A stretch of 45,568 bases of DNA from Desulfovibrio sp. (GCA_024683955.1 JAIKXS010000007.1:1-45568), one strand, 5' to 3'. Shown: positions 1-8,815, counted from the first letter of the stretch. Notes: generated by a model not told the origin, from the letters alone. Translations and numbers: made by a program.

Positions 1-736
1 TGGGAAAAAACCTTCATTGGCTGTGGGTATTGGGGAACCGCCAATTGACATATTTCAGAATTGATCCCCACCGCAGTGCAGAGGCGTTCCAGGCGTTGCT
101 CAAGGATTGGAGCGGATATCTCATCTCAGATGATTACGGGGTCTACCGTTCGTGGGCGTATGGCAGGCAGACATGCCTGGCCCATCTGATTCGGGAGGCC
201 CGCAACCTGTCAGAAAGCACCAATCACGATACTGCATGCTGTGGAAGACGTATTAAGAAAATTTTCCAGCATATCTGTGAGTTGGAAGGAAGTCCTCCGG
301 CAGAGAGGGTTCTGACTCTGTTGCGGAAAAGATTCTACCGGGTTGCACTTGATTTTGGTCATCTGACGGGCAGAGCTGAAAATCTGATTATGCGGATGAT
401 CAATGAATTCAGCTAAATATGCCTTTGTCTGAGAGATCCCCGTATCAATTCAACGAATAATTTCGCTGAGCGACAGATCAGATCGGCCGTCTGTCAGCGC
501 AAAATAAGTATCGGTTCGGCCTCTGAAAAGGGAGAACGATGGATTGAAAGAAGTCTCTCCGTCCGCAAAACGTGCGCGCTGCAAAAGAAGTCATATTTTG
601 AGATCCTTGTTGACGCACTTAAAAGCTATTTCAACAAGACCGGGTTGAATCTCTACTGGATTCACAAGGCTGCTAGCCGGGCTTTCTACGCCTTCTCCCC
701 TTCTCACGCGATTTGGGGGGGAAGGTGAGCGGTTAC
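1..736 (+). mobile_element. IS66-family element, right-hand part
   Basis: The left edge of the window lies inside an IS66-type insertion sequence, recognised from its broken transposase. The right boundary is tentative. A GGTGAGCGGTTAC stretch at 724-736 lies just past the reading frame and resembles the terminal repeat expected of the family, but the left end is outside the window so the pair cannot be compared. No accessory orfs (TnpB and similar) are visible here; they would lie upstream. Confidence 0.5.
3..728 (+). pseudogene. IS66-family transposase, 5'-truncated by window, interrupted by an in-frame stop
   Basis: The frame is open from the window edge and reads HWLWV, then SDDYGVY and CLAHLIREAR, the central DDE-type catalytic block of IS66 transposases. 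It meets a TAA at 414-416. The same frame then continues for about 100 codons with the typical IS66 C-terminal block (NNFAERQIR, containing the expected catalytic Glu; SEKGERWIE; SYFEILVDALKSYF) to a TGA at 726-728. Conserved sequence on both sides of the stop, in one frame, indicates a nonsense mutation in a once intact gene rather than two genes. The protein should no longer transpose by itself. The 5' part is outside the window, so any further damage there is unseen. Confidence 0.85.
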
Positions 737-1149
737 CCGTAAACTACCAGGACGCATACTGCAACAGCGGCTCGGAAAAGTAGAGAATAATTTTTGTTCA
801 CACCCTGCGTCAAGGGAGGTCTGGCGTATGCAGCGTTCGTTACCTGATACGGACTTAGCGATGTATGAATTTTTTTTAACCGCGCATTGCAGCGGAAAAC
901 CGAACGATTTCTTTGGGCAAAACGTAAGTACGGTGAGGTAGTCTTCAAGTTTATGAAGAACATTTGTCACCGCACTTCGGCTGTTTGTAACGGATGCCTA
1001 GAATGATGTCAGCGCGTTCCCCCGATTTTGTGTTTCCCCTGCTTTTCCCAGATGCTGAAGTGGAGCATGGCCCGGATACTTGCGAAGTGCCGACAGTATT
1101 CGTGCAAAAGGTCAGGAAAAAGGTGGCCCGTTTTTTTTTATAAATTCGG
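737..1149. other. Gene-free interval between IS66 remnant and TetR gene
   Basis: About 410 bases with no reading frame that looks coding. Short minus-strand frames here have no recognisable content. No terminator or RNA gene seen. Confidence 0.5.
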
Positions 1150-1836
1150 TCATGAGTGAGCCTGTTGGTTATAAGGAAAAGCCTTATTTTTTTGCGTTAA
1201 GCCATAGAGGACCACGTGTGCAAGCCGGTGTGTGAGGGTTCTGATTTCTTCAGAAGAAGGCTGGTCGTTGAATGCGAGGTAATGGGAATAGACGGCATTG
1301 CGCATCATGCCGACAAAAAGAGCAGATGCCTCCCGGCAGTCGCGGAGTCCTATGCTCTCCCTGTCGCTTGATTTTTCGAGCAATGCTCCCAGTTTCTGTT
1401 CCACAAGGATGGGTCCGTTTTCGTGGTAGAGCTTGGTAAGATCGGGATTGGCAAGACTTTCCATGATGACGACGCGCATGAAATTCCATTCCACGGAGAA
1501 CATCTCCATAAGAATACGTTCGCCTGACTGACAAAGGAGGCTTTCTGCAGTCATGGGGGTTGCGTCAAGCGAATCCAGCAGTTTGAAGACTTCCTGGCTT
1601 GCGTCTCTCACCAACGCGTTGAACAGTCCACGTTTGTTGCCGAACATATCGTAGATACAACGTCTGGATCCTCCGCTGATGTGTATGATGTCGTCTATGC
1701 TAGTTGCTGCGTAGCCGTTTTTGAAGAAAAGCGTTTTTGCGGCTTCCAGAATTTTTTGGCGCCGGTAGTCAGCCGTCAGCCGTCTTCCGCGGTGATGATC
1801 TGAAGCGCCGAGAGCCTGTGTGAAAGTGTTGTCCAT
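1150..1836 (-). CDS. TetR/AcrR-family transcriptional regulator
   Basis: DNA-binding repressor of the TetR/AcrR type. The N-terminal part (about residues 20-75) shows the usual helix-turn-helix block: RRQKILEAAKTLFFKNGY, then TSIDDII and a YDMFGNKRGLF segment. The rest (about 150 residues) is a helical ligand and dimerisation domain without a recognised ligand. The 228-residue length is ordinary. I chose the ATG at 1836. A TTG at 1860 is open further upstream, but a GGGAG motif lies between it and the ATGs at 1845 and 1836 and would serve those starts. It is divergent from the acyl-CoA ligase gene at 2087, which suggests that it controls that gene and itself and responds to an acyl-CoA or fatty/aromatic acid; that link is inference from position. 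Confidence 0.85.
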   Translation of the reverse strand: MDNTFTQALGASDHHRGRRLTADYRRQKILEAAKTLFFKNGYAATSIDDIIHISGGSRRCIYDMFGNKRGLFNALVRDASQEVFKLLDSLDATPMTAESLLCQSGERILMEMFSVEWNFMRVVIMESLANPDLTKLYHENGPILVEQKLGALLEKSSDRESIGLRDCREASALFVGMMRNAVYSHYLAFNDQPSSEEIRTLTHRLAHVVLYGLTQKNKAFPYNQQAHS

Positions 1837-1861
1837 GGCGTCCATTCTCCCGAATTGCAAC

Positions 1862-1895
1862 TTGACACGCTACCGTAGGCGGCACTATGTGTCAA
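1862..1895. promoter_or_regulatory. Operator-like inverted repeat with opposed TTGACA hexamers
   Basis: A perfect TTGACAC (1862-1868) / GTGTCAA (1889-1895) inverted repeat, 20 bases apart, lies between the divergent TetR and ligase genes. Each arm also contains a consensus -35 hexamer TTGACA, one on each strand, pointing towards each other. For the minus strand a weak -10 (TAGCGT) would lie 17 bases further on and start transcription near 1860. For the plus strand TATGTG lies 18 bases on. A regulator bound here would cover both promoters. Assignment to the TetR protein is inference. Confidence 0.45.
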
Positions 1896-1996
1896 AAGTA
1901 TTTGTGCTGGGAGAGGCCTGGCTACGTCTTGTCCGATGGACATGAACAGGCCCGAATGCCCGTTTCTTGGCATATTGTCATGGACCGGATTGAAAG

Positions 1997-2027
1997 AGAG
2001 CGGCCCCTATAGTTGAAAGGCCGCTCT
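1997..2027 (+). other. Stem-loop in the leader of the acyl-CoA ligase
   Basis: AGAGCGGCC (1997-2005) pairs with GGCCGCTCT (2019-2027): a 9-bp GC-rich stem and a 13-base loop, 60 bases ahead of the ligase start. No T-run follows on either strand, so it is not a simple intrinsic terminator. Confidence 0.45.
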
Positions 2028-2051
2028 TCGCGCAGTCAAGCGCACGAAAAA

Positions 2052-2074
2052 GGTACTGTAAAATACCAAGTACC
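2052..2074. promoter_or_regulatory. GGTACT...AGTACC dyad just upstream of ligase start
   Basis: GGTACT (2052-2057) and AGTACC (2069-2074) form an inverted repeat with an 11-base spacer, ending 12 bases before the ATG at 2087. It could be a second operator half-site or fold over the ribosome-binding region. No regulator can be assigned. Confidence 0.3.
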
Positions 2075-2086
2075 AAATGGGGTTTT

Positions 2087-3703
2087 ATGGATTTGCATAC
2101 CCGCTTCTGCCGAGAAGCATTTGATGAACGTGGATATATTTCGCAGTTTTCGCTCACGTATCCGGATTCCTTTAACTACGCTTATGATGTTCTTGATGTT
2201 TTGGCCACGGAGAGCGGGGATTCCAGGGCTCTTTGCTGGTGGAACGGTCACGGGCGTGAAACAATTCTTTCTTTTGCGGAGCTCGCATCCTTAAGCAGGC
2301 GTGCGGCAAATGTTTTGTCCTCTCACGGGGTCCGGAAAGGGGATCGGGTTCTTGTTATTCTGCGGAGAAATATCGAATACTGGTACATCACCCCGGCTCT
2401 CGAGCGACTGGGGGCCGTTATGGTGCCGTGTACGCATATGCTTACTCCGGAGGATATTCGTTACCGATTGCAAACAGCCGATATCCGTTTCGCCATATGT
2501 TCTCCAGAAGGAGATACGCCGCAGAATCTTCTTTCGGTGCAGGGGCTTGAGCGAATTTTTACATTCCGTAAGGATATCCCGGGGCTTTTGAATATATCCG
2601 GGGAAATAGCTTCAGCTCCTGATACCATGGAACGAGTGCCAACACGGGCGACCGATCCCATGCTTGTATTCTTTACCTCGGGCACAACCGGCTATCCCAA
2701 GGGGGTGGTTCATAACCATCTTTACAGTCTCGCCCATATTCCCACTGCCAAGTACTGGCAGCGAGTGGCGGATGGCGGTCTGCATCTGACCGTTGCCGAA
2801 ACGGGGTGGGGCAAGGCAAGCTGGGGAAAAATGTATGGGCAGTGGATATGCGGGGCTGCCGTCATGGTCTATGATTTTTCCCATTTTTCTCCTGCTGGTA
2901 TCCTTGATGTCATCAGCCGGTTTCACGTCACCTCCTTTTGTGCCCCTCCCACCATTTACCGCTTCTTCAGCAGGTGCCGCAGGGAAGATTATGACCTCTC
3001 AAGTCTTACGGATCTCACCTCGGCTGGTGAGGCCATGAGCAGTGAGGTGCATCGCGCTATTTTCAATATTTTTGGCTTGGAGATTCGTGAGGGATTCGGG
3101 CAGACCGAATCCGTTCTCATGCTTGCCAATCTAGACTGCGCCCACCCGGGTTCCATGGGCAGACCTACGCCGCTTTACGATGTGCGGATCCAATTGCAGG
3201 ACGGTACGTTTGCCGAAGGAGATGAGGAAGGGGAAATTGTCGTTGTACCCCATGGCAAGGCATACGGGATTTTTATGGACTACTGTTCTCACCCTGAACT
3301 CTATAAGGACGTCTGGGAGGGAGGTGTCTATCATACAGGCGATATTGCCTGGCGCGACCGTGAGGGGCTTTTCTGGTATGTCTCCCGAAAAGACGATCTT
3401 ATCAAAACCAGGGGCTTCCGTGTGGGCCCCTTTGAGGTGGAAACAGTGCTTGACCGGCATCCGGCCGTGCTTGAGTGCGCGGTGATCGGCGAAATGGATG
3501 CCACGCGTGGGCAAATGGTCGTGGCCTTCGTGCATCTTGAGGAAGGTATACAACCCTCTGATTCTCTGGCACGGGAACTTCGTGCGTTCTGTAACAGCAG
3601 GCTTGCTTCATACAAGCATGTTTCCAGGGTGGAATTTCTTCCTGATCTGCCAAAAACCATCAGCGGCAAAGTCAAACGCGGACAACTGCGGAAAAAGGTC
3701 TGA
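2087..3703 (+). CDS. AMP-forming acyl-CoA synthetase (medium-chain/ACSM-like)
   Basis: Activates a carboxylic acid to its acyl-AMP and then to the CoA thioester in the cytoplasm. The 538-residue protein carries the ANL-superfamily core motifs in order: FFTSGTTGYPKG near residue 195 (phosphate loop), FGQTE near 333, YHTGD near 415, RKDDLIKTRGFRVGPFEVE in the hinge and start of the C-terminal domain, and PKTISGKVKR with the catalytic lysine near 527. The ETGWGKASWGKMYGQW segment resembles medium-chain acyl-CoA synthetases (ACSM type) rather than acetyl-CoA synthetase. The true acid (medium-chain fatty or aromatic) cannot be read from sequence. A short GGGG lies 4 bases before the ATG, a weak ribosome site. 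It is divergent from a TetR gene, its probable regulator, and stands alone. Confidence 0.88.
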   Translation: MDLHTRFCREAFDERGYISQFSLTYPDSFNYAYDVLDVLATESGDSRALCWWNGHGRETILSFAELASLSRRAANVLSSHGVRKGDRVLVILRRNIEYWYITPALERLGAVMVPCTHMLTPEDIRYRLQTADIRFAICSPEGDTPQNLLSVQGLERIFTFRKDIPGLLNISGEIASAPDTMERVPTRATDPMLVFFTSGTTGYPKGVVHNHLYSLAHIPTAKYWQRVADGGLHLTVAETGWGKASWGKMYGQWICGAAVMVYDFSHFSPAGILDVISRFHVTSFCAPPTIYRFFSRCRREDYDLSSLTDLTSAGEAMSSEVHRAIFNIFGLEIREGFGQTESVLMLANLDCAHPGSMGRPTPLYDVRIQLQDGTFAEGDEEGEIVVVPHGKAYGIFMDYCSHPELYKDVWEGGVYHTGDIAWRDREGLFWYVSRKDDLIKTRGFRVGPFEVETVLDRHPAVLECAVIGEMDATRGQMVVAFVHLEEGIQPSDSLARELRAFCNSRLASYKHVSRVEFLPDLPKTISGKVKRGQLRKKV

Positions 3704-4010
3704 ACGTTCGTTCTTGCGTTCTTGTTGGACAATATCGCGGGGCCCTGCGTATTGAGAAACATTCAAGAACGGTCCATGATACGGCTTTCTTGGCTCTTCC
3801 CGAAGGCCGTCGCAGGAATTTTTCAGGGATCCGCAAATCGTGTCGTCAAACCGGCATCCCCCTGAAGGATACTGGCTGTAGCTCCTGCCAAACAGGGAAG
3901 ATCCTGGACGGTCGCTTTGGGGCACCTCCGGCTTGTTCCGCGGTTCTGCCGGGCCGAGGGAAAGGAATCGTCCGCCTTCAGGTGAGGACGTATATCAATG
4001 GCTTTCTTCC
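3704..4010. other. Gene-free convergent interval
   Basis: About 300 bases between the ends of two convergent genes. I see no clear terminator hairpin with a T-run and no convincing coding frame. Confidence 0.4.
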
Positions 4011-6413
4011 TTAGCCTTTGCCGGTCAACTCCCTGATTTGTGCTTCAAGCTGTGAAAGCTTCCATCTTTGGTACGCACATTCAAGTGCCAGCGCTTCGTC
4101 GTAGCGGATTCCGTATCGGCTGCCTGCGCTTCGCACAAGAACCTGCTCCTTATGCGAGATGGCAGGGGAGATTTCGTTGCCTTCGTGGTCATACCGGGCG
4201 TCTGCGTCAATGACGGTCCTTGTCTCGTATTCGTCCTGCCATTCATCATAGCAGAAGAGTGCAAAGCCCGATGCATCAAGTCCTTCTGCTTCAAAGGCCT
4301 CCTTGACGCGCTGGGCGACAATGCCGGTGTGGATTCGCGCGCCGTCGGCTCCCTTCGAGGCAACGGCATCCCTGAACTTAAATTGCTGAAAGTCAACGCG
4401 CCCCCAGGCCCGCATCACCGCATCCTCCACGGGGCCGATCTGTGTCTTCTCCCGTTCGTCCGACGTGTTTATGATTCCGCTTCCTGCATAGACGGTAGAC
4501 CACCTGTACCGGTTTGTTCCAAGCTTTCTGACGTTGTCAGCGGCAGGGAAAAAACCTCCCGTGTCGCAGGCATACTGTTCCGTGAAGTTTTTGTTCTTGC
4601 TCGTGATGTCTTCCTTGTAGGACCCGAACGTAAGCCGTCCCCCTTGTTTCCAGGCAATTTTGACGCCGGAGAACGTGTCAAACTGGATGGGAGCTTCACC
4701 GCCATAGTTCAGTTCGTTTTTGAACAGGACCGGGGTCAGTTTTATGTCTCTGGCCGCGCGTGTCGTGTTTGCGGCGGCAATCGCACCGTTTTTGCTGAGA
4801 TCTATCTTGTTGCCAGAGAGAAGAAAGTTGTCGCTGTAGGAATTTGACACGATGAAATACGCCTTGCCCGCTTCAGGGTCCTGGGAGTATACATTTCCGC
4901 TTACGGCTATGCTGGTGTCCGAAACGCTGTTGCACTGGAGAAATGACTTTGTAGAAGCGGGGGCTGCATTGTCCGCCACGACAACAGATCTGAGAGGAAA
5001 GCGCAGGAAAATGATCGAGTTTAGAAATGTGTTCCCGACAACGGAGAGATGCCCGTAGTTCCAGTGAGCTAAGAGCGCTGCCGCGTCGGGGTTCGACTGT
5101 ATCTGTACGGCTCCTGCTTCAATAATGTTTCCCGTTACCGTCATATTGGCGCAGGCAACAAGAAAGAGTGACTGGGCACGGGCATTCTTTATCGTGCAAT
5201 TTGCAATTTTCACCCCGTCAAAACCCTGGATTTCGACCATTCCGTCCAGGGTGCAGCCTGAAACCGTGATATTCTTGTTTCTTCCGGCGTTGGACGCAGC
5301 CGTATAGTCGGCTGGGAGAGAGGAGTACACGGCTAGCGGATGGTCACAGGTGCAGCCTTCGACAAGAATATTTTCGTTTCCCCTGTAGGACGCCATATTG
5401 GCGTTCGACGGAGAAACTGACGTACATTGCAGGACTTTTGTTCCGTGTACGGTGCAGCTTTTTACGGTGACGTTTTTCCACGCGTATGCGTGCACCATGG
5501 CCGTCTGTGTGCTATTGGCTGAAAAATCACAGACGCACCCTTCCACAAGGATGTCTCTCGTCTGTCCCTTTTCGTGTGCACCGTGGGATCCGACAAAAAC
5601 GGGCCATGAACCGTCCGACCTGCGGTCTGGATTCGGCCCGCAGTAACAGTTACGTATCACCACGTCATAACAGGGTGTTCCATCCCTCGCACCGAAAAAG
5701 GTGCTGTTCATAGCGCAGTGATCCAGCTGGATGCACTCTTTGTGGGGCGCTGAGGGCTTGCAGCATCCCAGAAATCTGCAGTTATCTATGAGGACATGTC
5801 TGCTGGCACACATGTCGACTGCATGTGCCCCGACACCGTTTTTGATTACTATGTCGCGGAACAGAACCCCGTCAGCATATCCGATGGTGAAGCCGTTGGC
5901 GGAACCGCCGAATTCGTAGCCTTTCATGTCCCATACGCCGCCGATGACGGCGATGTTCCCGTGGCCGGCGTATCCCGAGGGTGCCTCCAGATTGTTTTTT
6001 CCCGTGTAATCGGTCTTGTACCCGAGCCAGTTTGCCCAAAAGCCTCCAGCCGCACCACGGACAAGAACGGTGCCCGAGTCGCAGCAGAGTGTTGTGTTTG
6101 CGCCCTGGACGATTTTTCCCCTGATAAGGTATTTGCCGTGCGGCACAAAAACCAGTCCGCCACCGGCGTTGTAGCACGCTGCAAGTGCGGCGTTGATGGC
6201 GTCCGTGTCATCGGTGACCCCGTCAGCCTTTGCTCCGTAGTCCAGGACAGTGAACACGTCCGCAAAGCGATCACGGAGAGGGCGGGGGCCCGTCGAACCC
6301 CCTGTCGTAATTGAAGAGCGTTCCGGATATGCTCTCTGGGCCTCTCCTCGCGTTGCGCCAAGCGCCAATGATACCCCGGCAATAGCCATGCTGAAAAAAG
6401 TACGCCGTTCCAT
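4011..6413 (-). CDS. Secreted right-handed beta-helix (tail-spike-like) protein with C-terminal S74 intramolecular chaperone
   Basis: An 800-residue protein built like a phage tail spike. Residues 1-26 form a signal peptide with an ERRTFF start that resembles a twin-arginine motif and a GEAQ cleavage region. Residues about 50-115 hold the pectate-lyase-3-type entry block (FTVLDYGAKADGVTDDTDAI, then GGGLVFVPHGKYLI). A long parallel beta-helix follows, with many repeats of the type 'ild/i-V-x-x-C-x-f'. The last 150 residues are a peptidase S74 / endosialidase chaperone domain with the cleavage motif NTSDEREK: Ser651 and Lys656 match the known Ser-Lys self-cleavage dyad. Phage proteins of this type trimerise and shed the chaperone. 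Here no phage gene is nearby, and AGGAG lies 6 bases before the ATG. A surface polysaccharide-binding or -degrading role is inference. Confidence 0.8.
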   Translation of the reverse strand: MERRTFFSMAIAGVSLALGATRGEAQRAYPERSSITTGGSTGPRPLRDRFADVFTVLDYGAKADGVTDDTDAINAALAACYNAGGGLVFVPHGKYLIRGKIVQGANTTLCCDSGTVLVRGAAGGFWANWLGYKTDYTGKNNLEAPSGYAGHGNIAVIGGVWDMKGYEFGGSANGFTIGYADGVLFRDIVIKNGVGAHAVDMCASRHVLIDNCRFLGCCKPSAPHKECIQLDHCAMNSTFFGARDGTPCYDVVIRNCYCGPNPDRRSDGSWPVFVGSHGAHEKGQTRDILVEGCVCDFSANSTQTAMVHAYAWKNVTVKSCTVHGTKVLQCTSVSPSNANMASYRGNENILVEGCTCDHPLAVYSSLPADYTAASNAGRNKNITVSGCTLDGMVEIQGFDGVKIANCTIKNARAQSLFLVACANMTVTGNIIEAGAVQIQSNPDAAALLAHWNYGHLSVVGNTFLNSIIFLRFPLRSVVVADNAAPASTKSFLQCNSVSDTSIAVSGNVYSQDPEAGKAYFIVSNSYSDNFLLSGNKIDLSKNGAIAAANTTRAARDIKLTPVLFKNELNYGGEAPIQFDTFSGVKIAWKQGGRLTFGSYKEDITSKNKNFTEQYACDTGGFFPAADNVRKLGTNRYRWSTVYAGSGIINTSDEREKTQIGPVEDAVMRAWGRVDFQQFKFRDAVASKGADGARIHTGIVAQRVKEAFEAEGLDASGFALFCYDEWQDEYETRTVIDADARYDHEGNEISPAISHKEQVLVRSAGSRYGIRYDEALALECAYQRWKLSQLEAQIRELTGKG

Positions 6414-6910
6414 GAATCTCTCCTAGACAGCCGTGGTTTAGCTCAGGCTGCATCCGCAGCATGCGCAGAGCAACAGTTTTGTATCAGAGGCGCCGTATTG
6501 CCGTCCTTCCGGACGGTGATGTATGGCGTGCGCCTGCCTCCCTTGCCTTTACGTTTGTAGTACTCTGAGTTTCGAGGTTATGTCGAGGGAGTGAGATCGA
6601 AATTGTGCCATACCCGGCACACATCCGCATATTGTCCGGTGGTAAAGGAGAAGAACCTCGGTTCCGGCAATCACGGAATTGCTGTGCAGGATACAAGGGA
6701 AGTTGTCCGGAACTCGGAGATTTTCCGAGAAATCAAAAAATCCCGTTGCTGGTTGCATGCAGCCGTGATGCCGGATGGAGACCCGTGCGGTTACAGAACG
6801 ACCATGTCTTCGGGGCCGGAAGAGGCTGCAGGGTCTGTACAAAAACGGATTTGCCGGAGGAAGGGTGAGCCGGGGGCGGGCTGATACGTTTGAGGTGTTT
6901 GATGTCCCTG
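6414..6910. other. Gene-free interval
   Basis: About 500 bases upstream of the beta-helix gene and downstream of the small membrane protein gene. It must hold the promoter of the beta-helix gene, but no convincing -35/-10 pair was identified. No coding frame looks real. Confidence 0.4.
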
Positions 6911-7462
6911 CTAGAAGGGTCGCATGGGCCCGCGCTTTTCGCGTTCCTTGCGTTTGATTTCTTCAATACGTGAGAACAGGGGAAGGTGGGGACGGAGCTT
7001 CGCAAAGAGGATCCGTTCAGCAATATAAACGATGATGAGGACAAACACATAGCCAAGTGTGTATGACGTTCCGGGAATGGCGTAAAGGGCAATACCTTCA
7101 AAACGCTGTGACATCCACGCAAGAGCAAAGGGAACGGGCCAGATGGAGGCAAGACCGGTGGCAGCCTGGGCAAAAAAGGCGTTTCCAAAGGTGTCGTGGG
7201 CGAGGGTGTTAGCGGCGAGATAGGCATCCTTATTTCCGGCATGTATGGCGTCCACAGAAAGGTTGTGGTAGCGAACCATATCATCGTGCATACGACTGAA
7301 CCGCCTGAACTGTGGGAAGAACAGGGCGGCACGGGTCAGTTCACCGATGATAAGGCACCAGAAGGCCAGAACAGCCGATCCAAGCCAGATCCCAGCGTAG
7401 GGAGAAGCTGGCAGTCGGAAAGGAGCAATCAGAAGAGTGTCAAGCCATTCGGGGGCGAGCAT
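6911..7462 (-). CDS. Small inner-membrane protein, unknown function (third gene of DUF169-TauE operon)
   Basis: 183 residues with about three hydrophobic segments (near residues 20-43, 103-120 and 130-152), a polar helical stretch between the first two (RFSRMHDDMVRYHNLSVDAI) and a very basic C-terminus (EEIKRKEREKRG). The arrangement of a membrane helix, a charged hairpin-like region and two further helices recalls the DUF106/EMC3 (Oxa1-superfamily) plan, but this is only a resemblance of layout and I do not recognise the family. Start at the ATG at 7462, with GGAG 8 bases upstream. It follows the TauE gene by 57 bases, a gap that contains a strong hairpin, so it is probably co-transcribed and may assist the transporter. 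Confidence 0.7.
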   Translation of the reverse strand: MLAPEWLDTLLIAPFRLPASPYAGIWLGSAVLAFWCLIIGELTRAALFFPQFRRFSRMHDDMVRYHNLSVDAIHAGNKDAYLAANTLAHDTFGNAFFAQAATGLASIWPVPFALAWMSQRFEGIALYAIPGTSYTLGYVFVLIIVYIAERILFAKLRPHLPLFSRIEEIKRKEREKRGPMRPF

Positions 7463-7479
7463 TTGTATGGCTCCACGGT

Positions 7480-7509
7480 GCGTCGGGACCGCGCGGACGG
7501 TCCCGACGC
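7480..7509 (-). other. Intercistronic hairpin, T-run on the antisense side
   Basis: Perfect 12-bp stem GCGTCGGGACCG (7480-7491) / CGGTCCCGACGC (7498-7509) with a 6-base loop, between the TauE gene and the next gene of the operon. The T-rich tail (7511-7520) is on the plus strand, i.e. it would terminate antisense transcription. On the operon transcript the hairpin has no U-run and more likely protects or processes mRNA. Confidence 0.7.
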
Positions 7510-7519
7510 GTTTATGTTT

Positions 7520-8737
7520 TTACCAGAGACGCATGCCGAAGAAGCCGCGCAGCACATAGTTGATGCCCACAACAAAGGCAATGATGATAAAAATACGCTT
7601 CAACCAGATATCGGGCAGGTAGCGTGAGGTGATTGGGCCGAGCCACGAGCCGACCACGATACCACAGAGCTCAATGCCGATGAGCGGCCAGTAAACAGGT
7701 GTACCGCTTGCCATAAACGTGGTGATGGATGTGACCATGCCGACAAGGACCGCAAAGGCGGATGTTCCGGCGGCAAGGTACATCGGAAGCTGGGTGATGC
7801 CTGTCAGTACGGGCACGAGCAGGAAGCCGCCGCCAACCCCCAGAAATGATGCCACGGCGGCAACTATGAAACCGGCCACTATGGGGACGAGGGGATTGAA
7901 GGAGAAGTCAACACCGCAGAAGGAGAACTCAACGCGTGAAAGCCCCACGCGTTTGATTTGGACACGTGTGGCATTGCCGTCAGCCGTATGGGATTTTGTC
8001 GCTTCCTCAAAAGCCTTGGCCGCCAGATTGGCCTTTTGTTTCTTTGCGCGCGCGCGAGCTGTTGTACCGTAGAGAAGATAGCAGCCTAGACCAAGGACAA
8101 AAATACCGAAGTATCCCACATAATCCCTGAAAGAAATTTTTCCCTGGGTGATGATGGGAGTAAGGATGGAACCGACCAGTGAGCCCGCACCAAGGGCTAT
8201 GCCGAGAGGCAGGACAATGCGGCCCATTGTCCAGTATTTGAACGAGGAGATCAGGGACGACGTACCAACAAGCCATTGGTTGGAGACGCGGATGGAGTCG
8301 GTCACGAGCTTGTTCATGGGCATCCCTTTGCCGAAGGAGGCCGCGTAGTCGCCGAGACCAAAGACACTTATGTGTCCCACAGAGGCCATGACACCGCCAA
8401 AAGCGCCAACACTTGAGAAAATCCAGCCAACCCAGATAGCCCAGCAGAACGCCAGAACCATGTTTACATTGGGAGCTCCCGGAATACCGAGAAATCCGGT
8501 TGCCGCGGACATGTCGATTTTGCCGCTTGACTGGGCCGCTGTGATGGCCTTTTTGAGACGCTCGTTTGTGACGGTATTGATGTCAAGCGATGGGGTCTTG
8601 GCGGTGTCAGCAGCGACCGCCGGTGCGGGGGATGGATTGATTTCTTCGGCCGCATGTGCCGGAGAAATCGCCCACAGGATGATGAAGGCCAGCATGTAGC
8701 TCATCAATAGACCGTATCTGATCGGGGAGAGCTTCAT
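7520..8737 (-). CDS. TauE/SafE-family sulfite exporter-like permease
   Basis: A 405-residue inner-membrane transporter of the TauE/SafE (DUF81) family, whose members move sulfite, sulfoacetate or related anions. It has an N-terminal signal-like segment ending near AHAAEE and a polar linker. Then come two halves of four or so membrane helices each, separated by a basic cytoplasmic region (about residues 205-250, RARAKKQKANLAAKAFEEA). The second half carries the family glycine motif FLGVGGGFLLVPVL and GIELCGIVVGSWLG. I chose the ATG at 8737 because GGAGG sits 4 bases upstream. The frame is open further 5', but that stretch covers the hairpin and the end of the DUF169 gene. It is the second gene of an apparent operon with DUF169. 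Substrate is inferred only from family and from the sulfur-respiring lifestyle. Confidence 0.85.
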   Translation of the reverse strand: MKLSPIRYGLLMSYMLAFIILWAISPAHAAEEINPSPAPAVAADTAKTPSLDINTVTNERLKKAITAAQSSGKIDMSAATGFLGIPGAPNVNMVLAFCWAIWVGWIFSSVGAFGGVMASVGHISVFGLGDYAASFGKGMPMNKLVTDSIRVSNQWLVGTSSLISSFKYWTMGRIVLPLGIALGAGSLVGSILTPIITQGKISFRDYVGYFGIFVLGLGCYLLYGTTARARAKKQKANLAAKAFEEATKSHTADGNATRVQIKRVGLSRVEFSFCGVDFSFNPLVPIVAGFIVAAVASFLGVGGGFLLVPVLTGITQLPMYLAAGTSAFAVLVGMVTSITTFMASGTPVYWPLIGIELCGIVVGSWLGPITSRYLPDIWLKRIFIIIAFVVGINYVLRGFFGMRLW

Positions 8738-8776
8738 ATATCCTCCAAAACGAAGGTGAGAGGGTTGCTTATTAGG

Positions 8777-8815
8777 CAGCGGACATCGTGCGCAGTCTTG
8801 TGCAGATGTCCGCTG
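8777..8815 (-). other. Second intercistronic hairpin with antisense T-run
   Basis: CAGCGGACATC (8777-8787) pairs perfectly with GATGTCCGCTG (8805-8815), an 11-bp stem with a 17-base loop, between the DUF169 and TauE genes. Seven T follow on the plus strand (8816-8822). As at 7480-7509, this makes a terminator for antisense transcripts and only a stem-loop in the operon mRNA. Confidence 0.65.

Noticed and set aside
4068-4847. 259-codon plus-strand frame inside the beta-helix gene
   Set aside because: Antisense to the S74 and helix region of a clear gene. The Val/Gly/Arg-rich translation has no recognisable motif.
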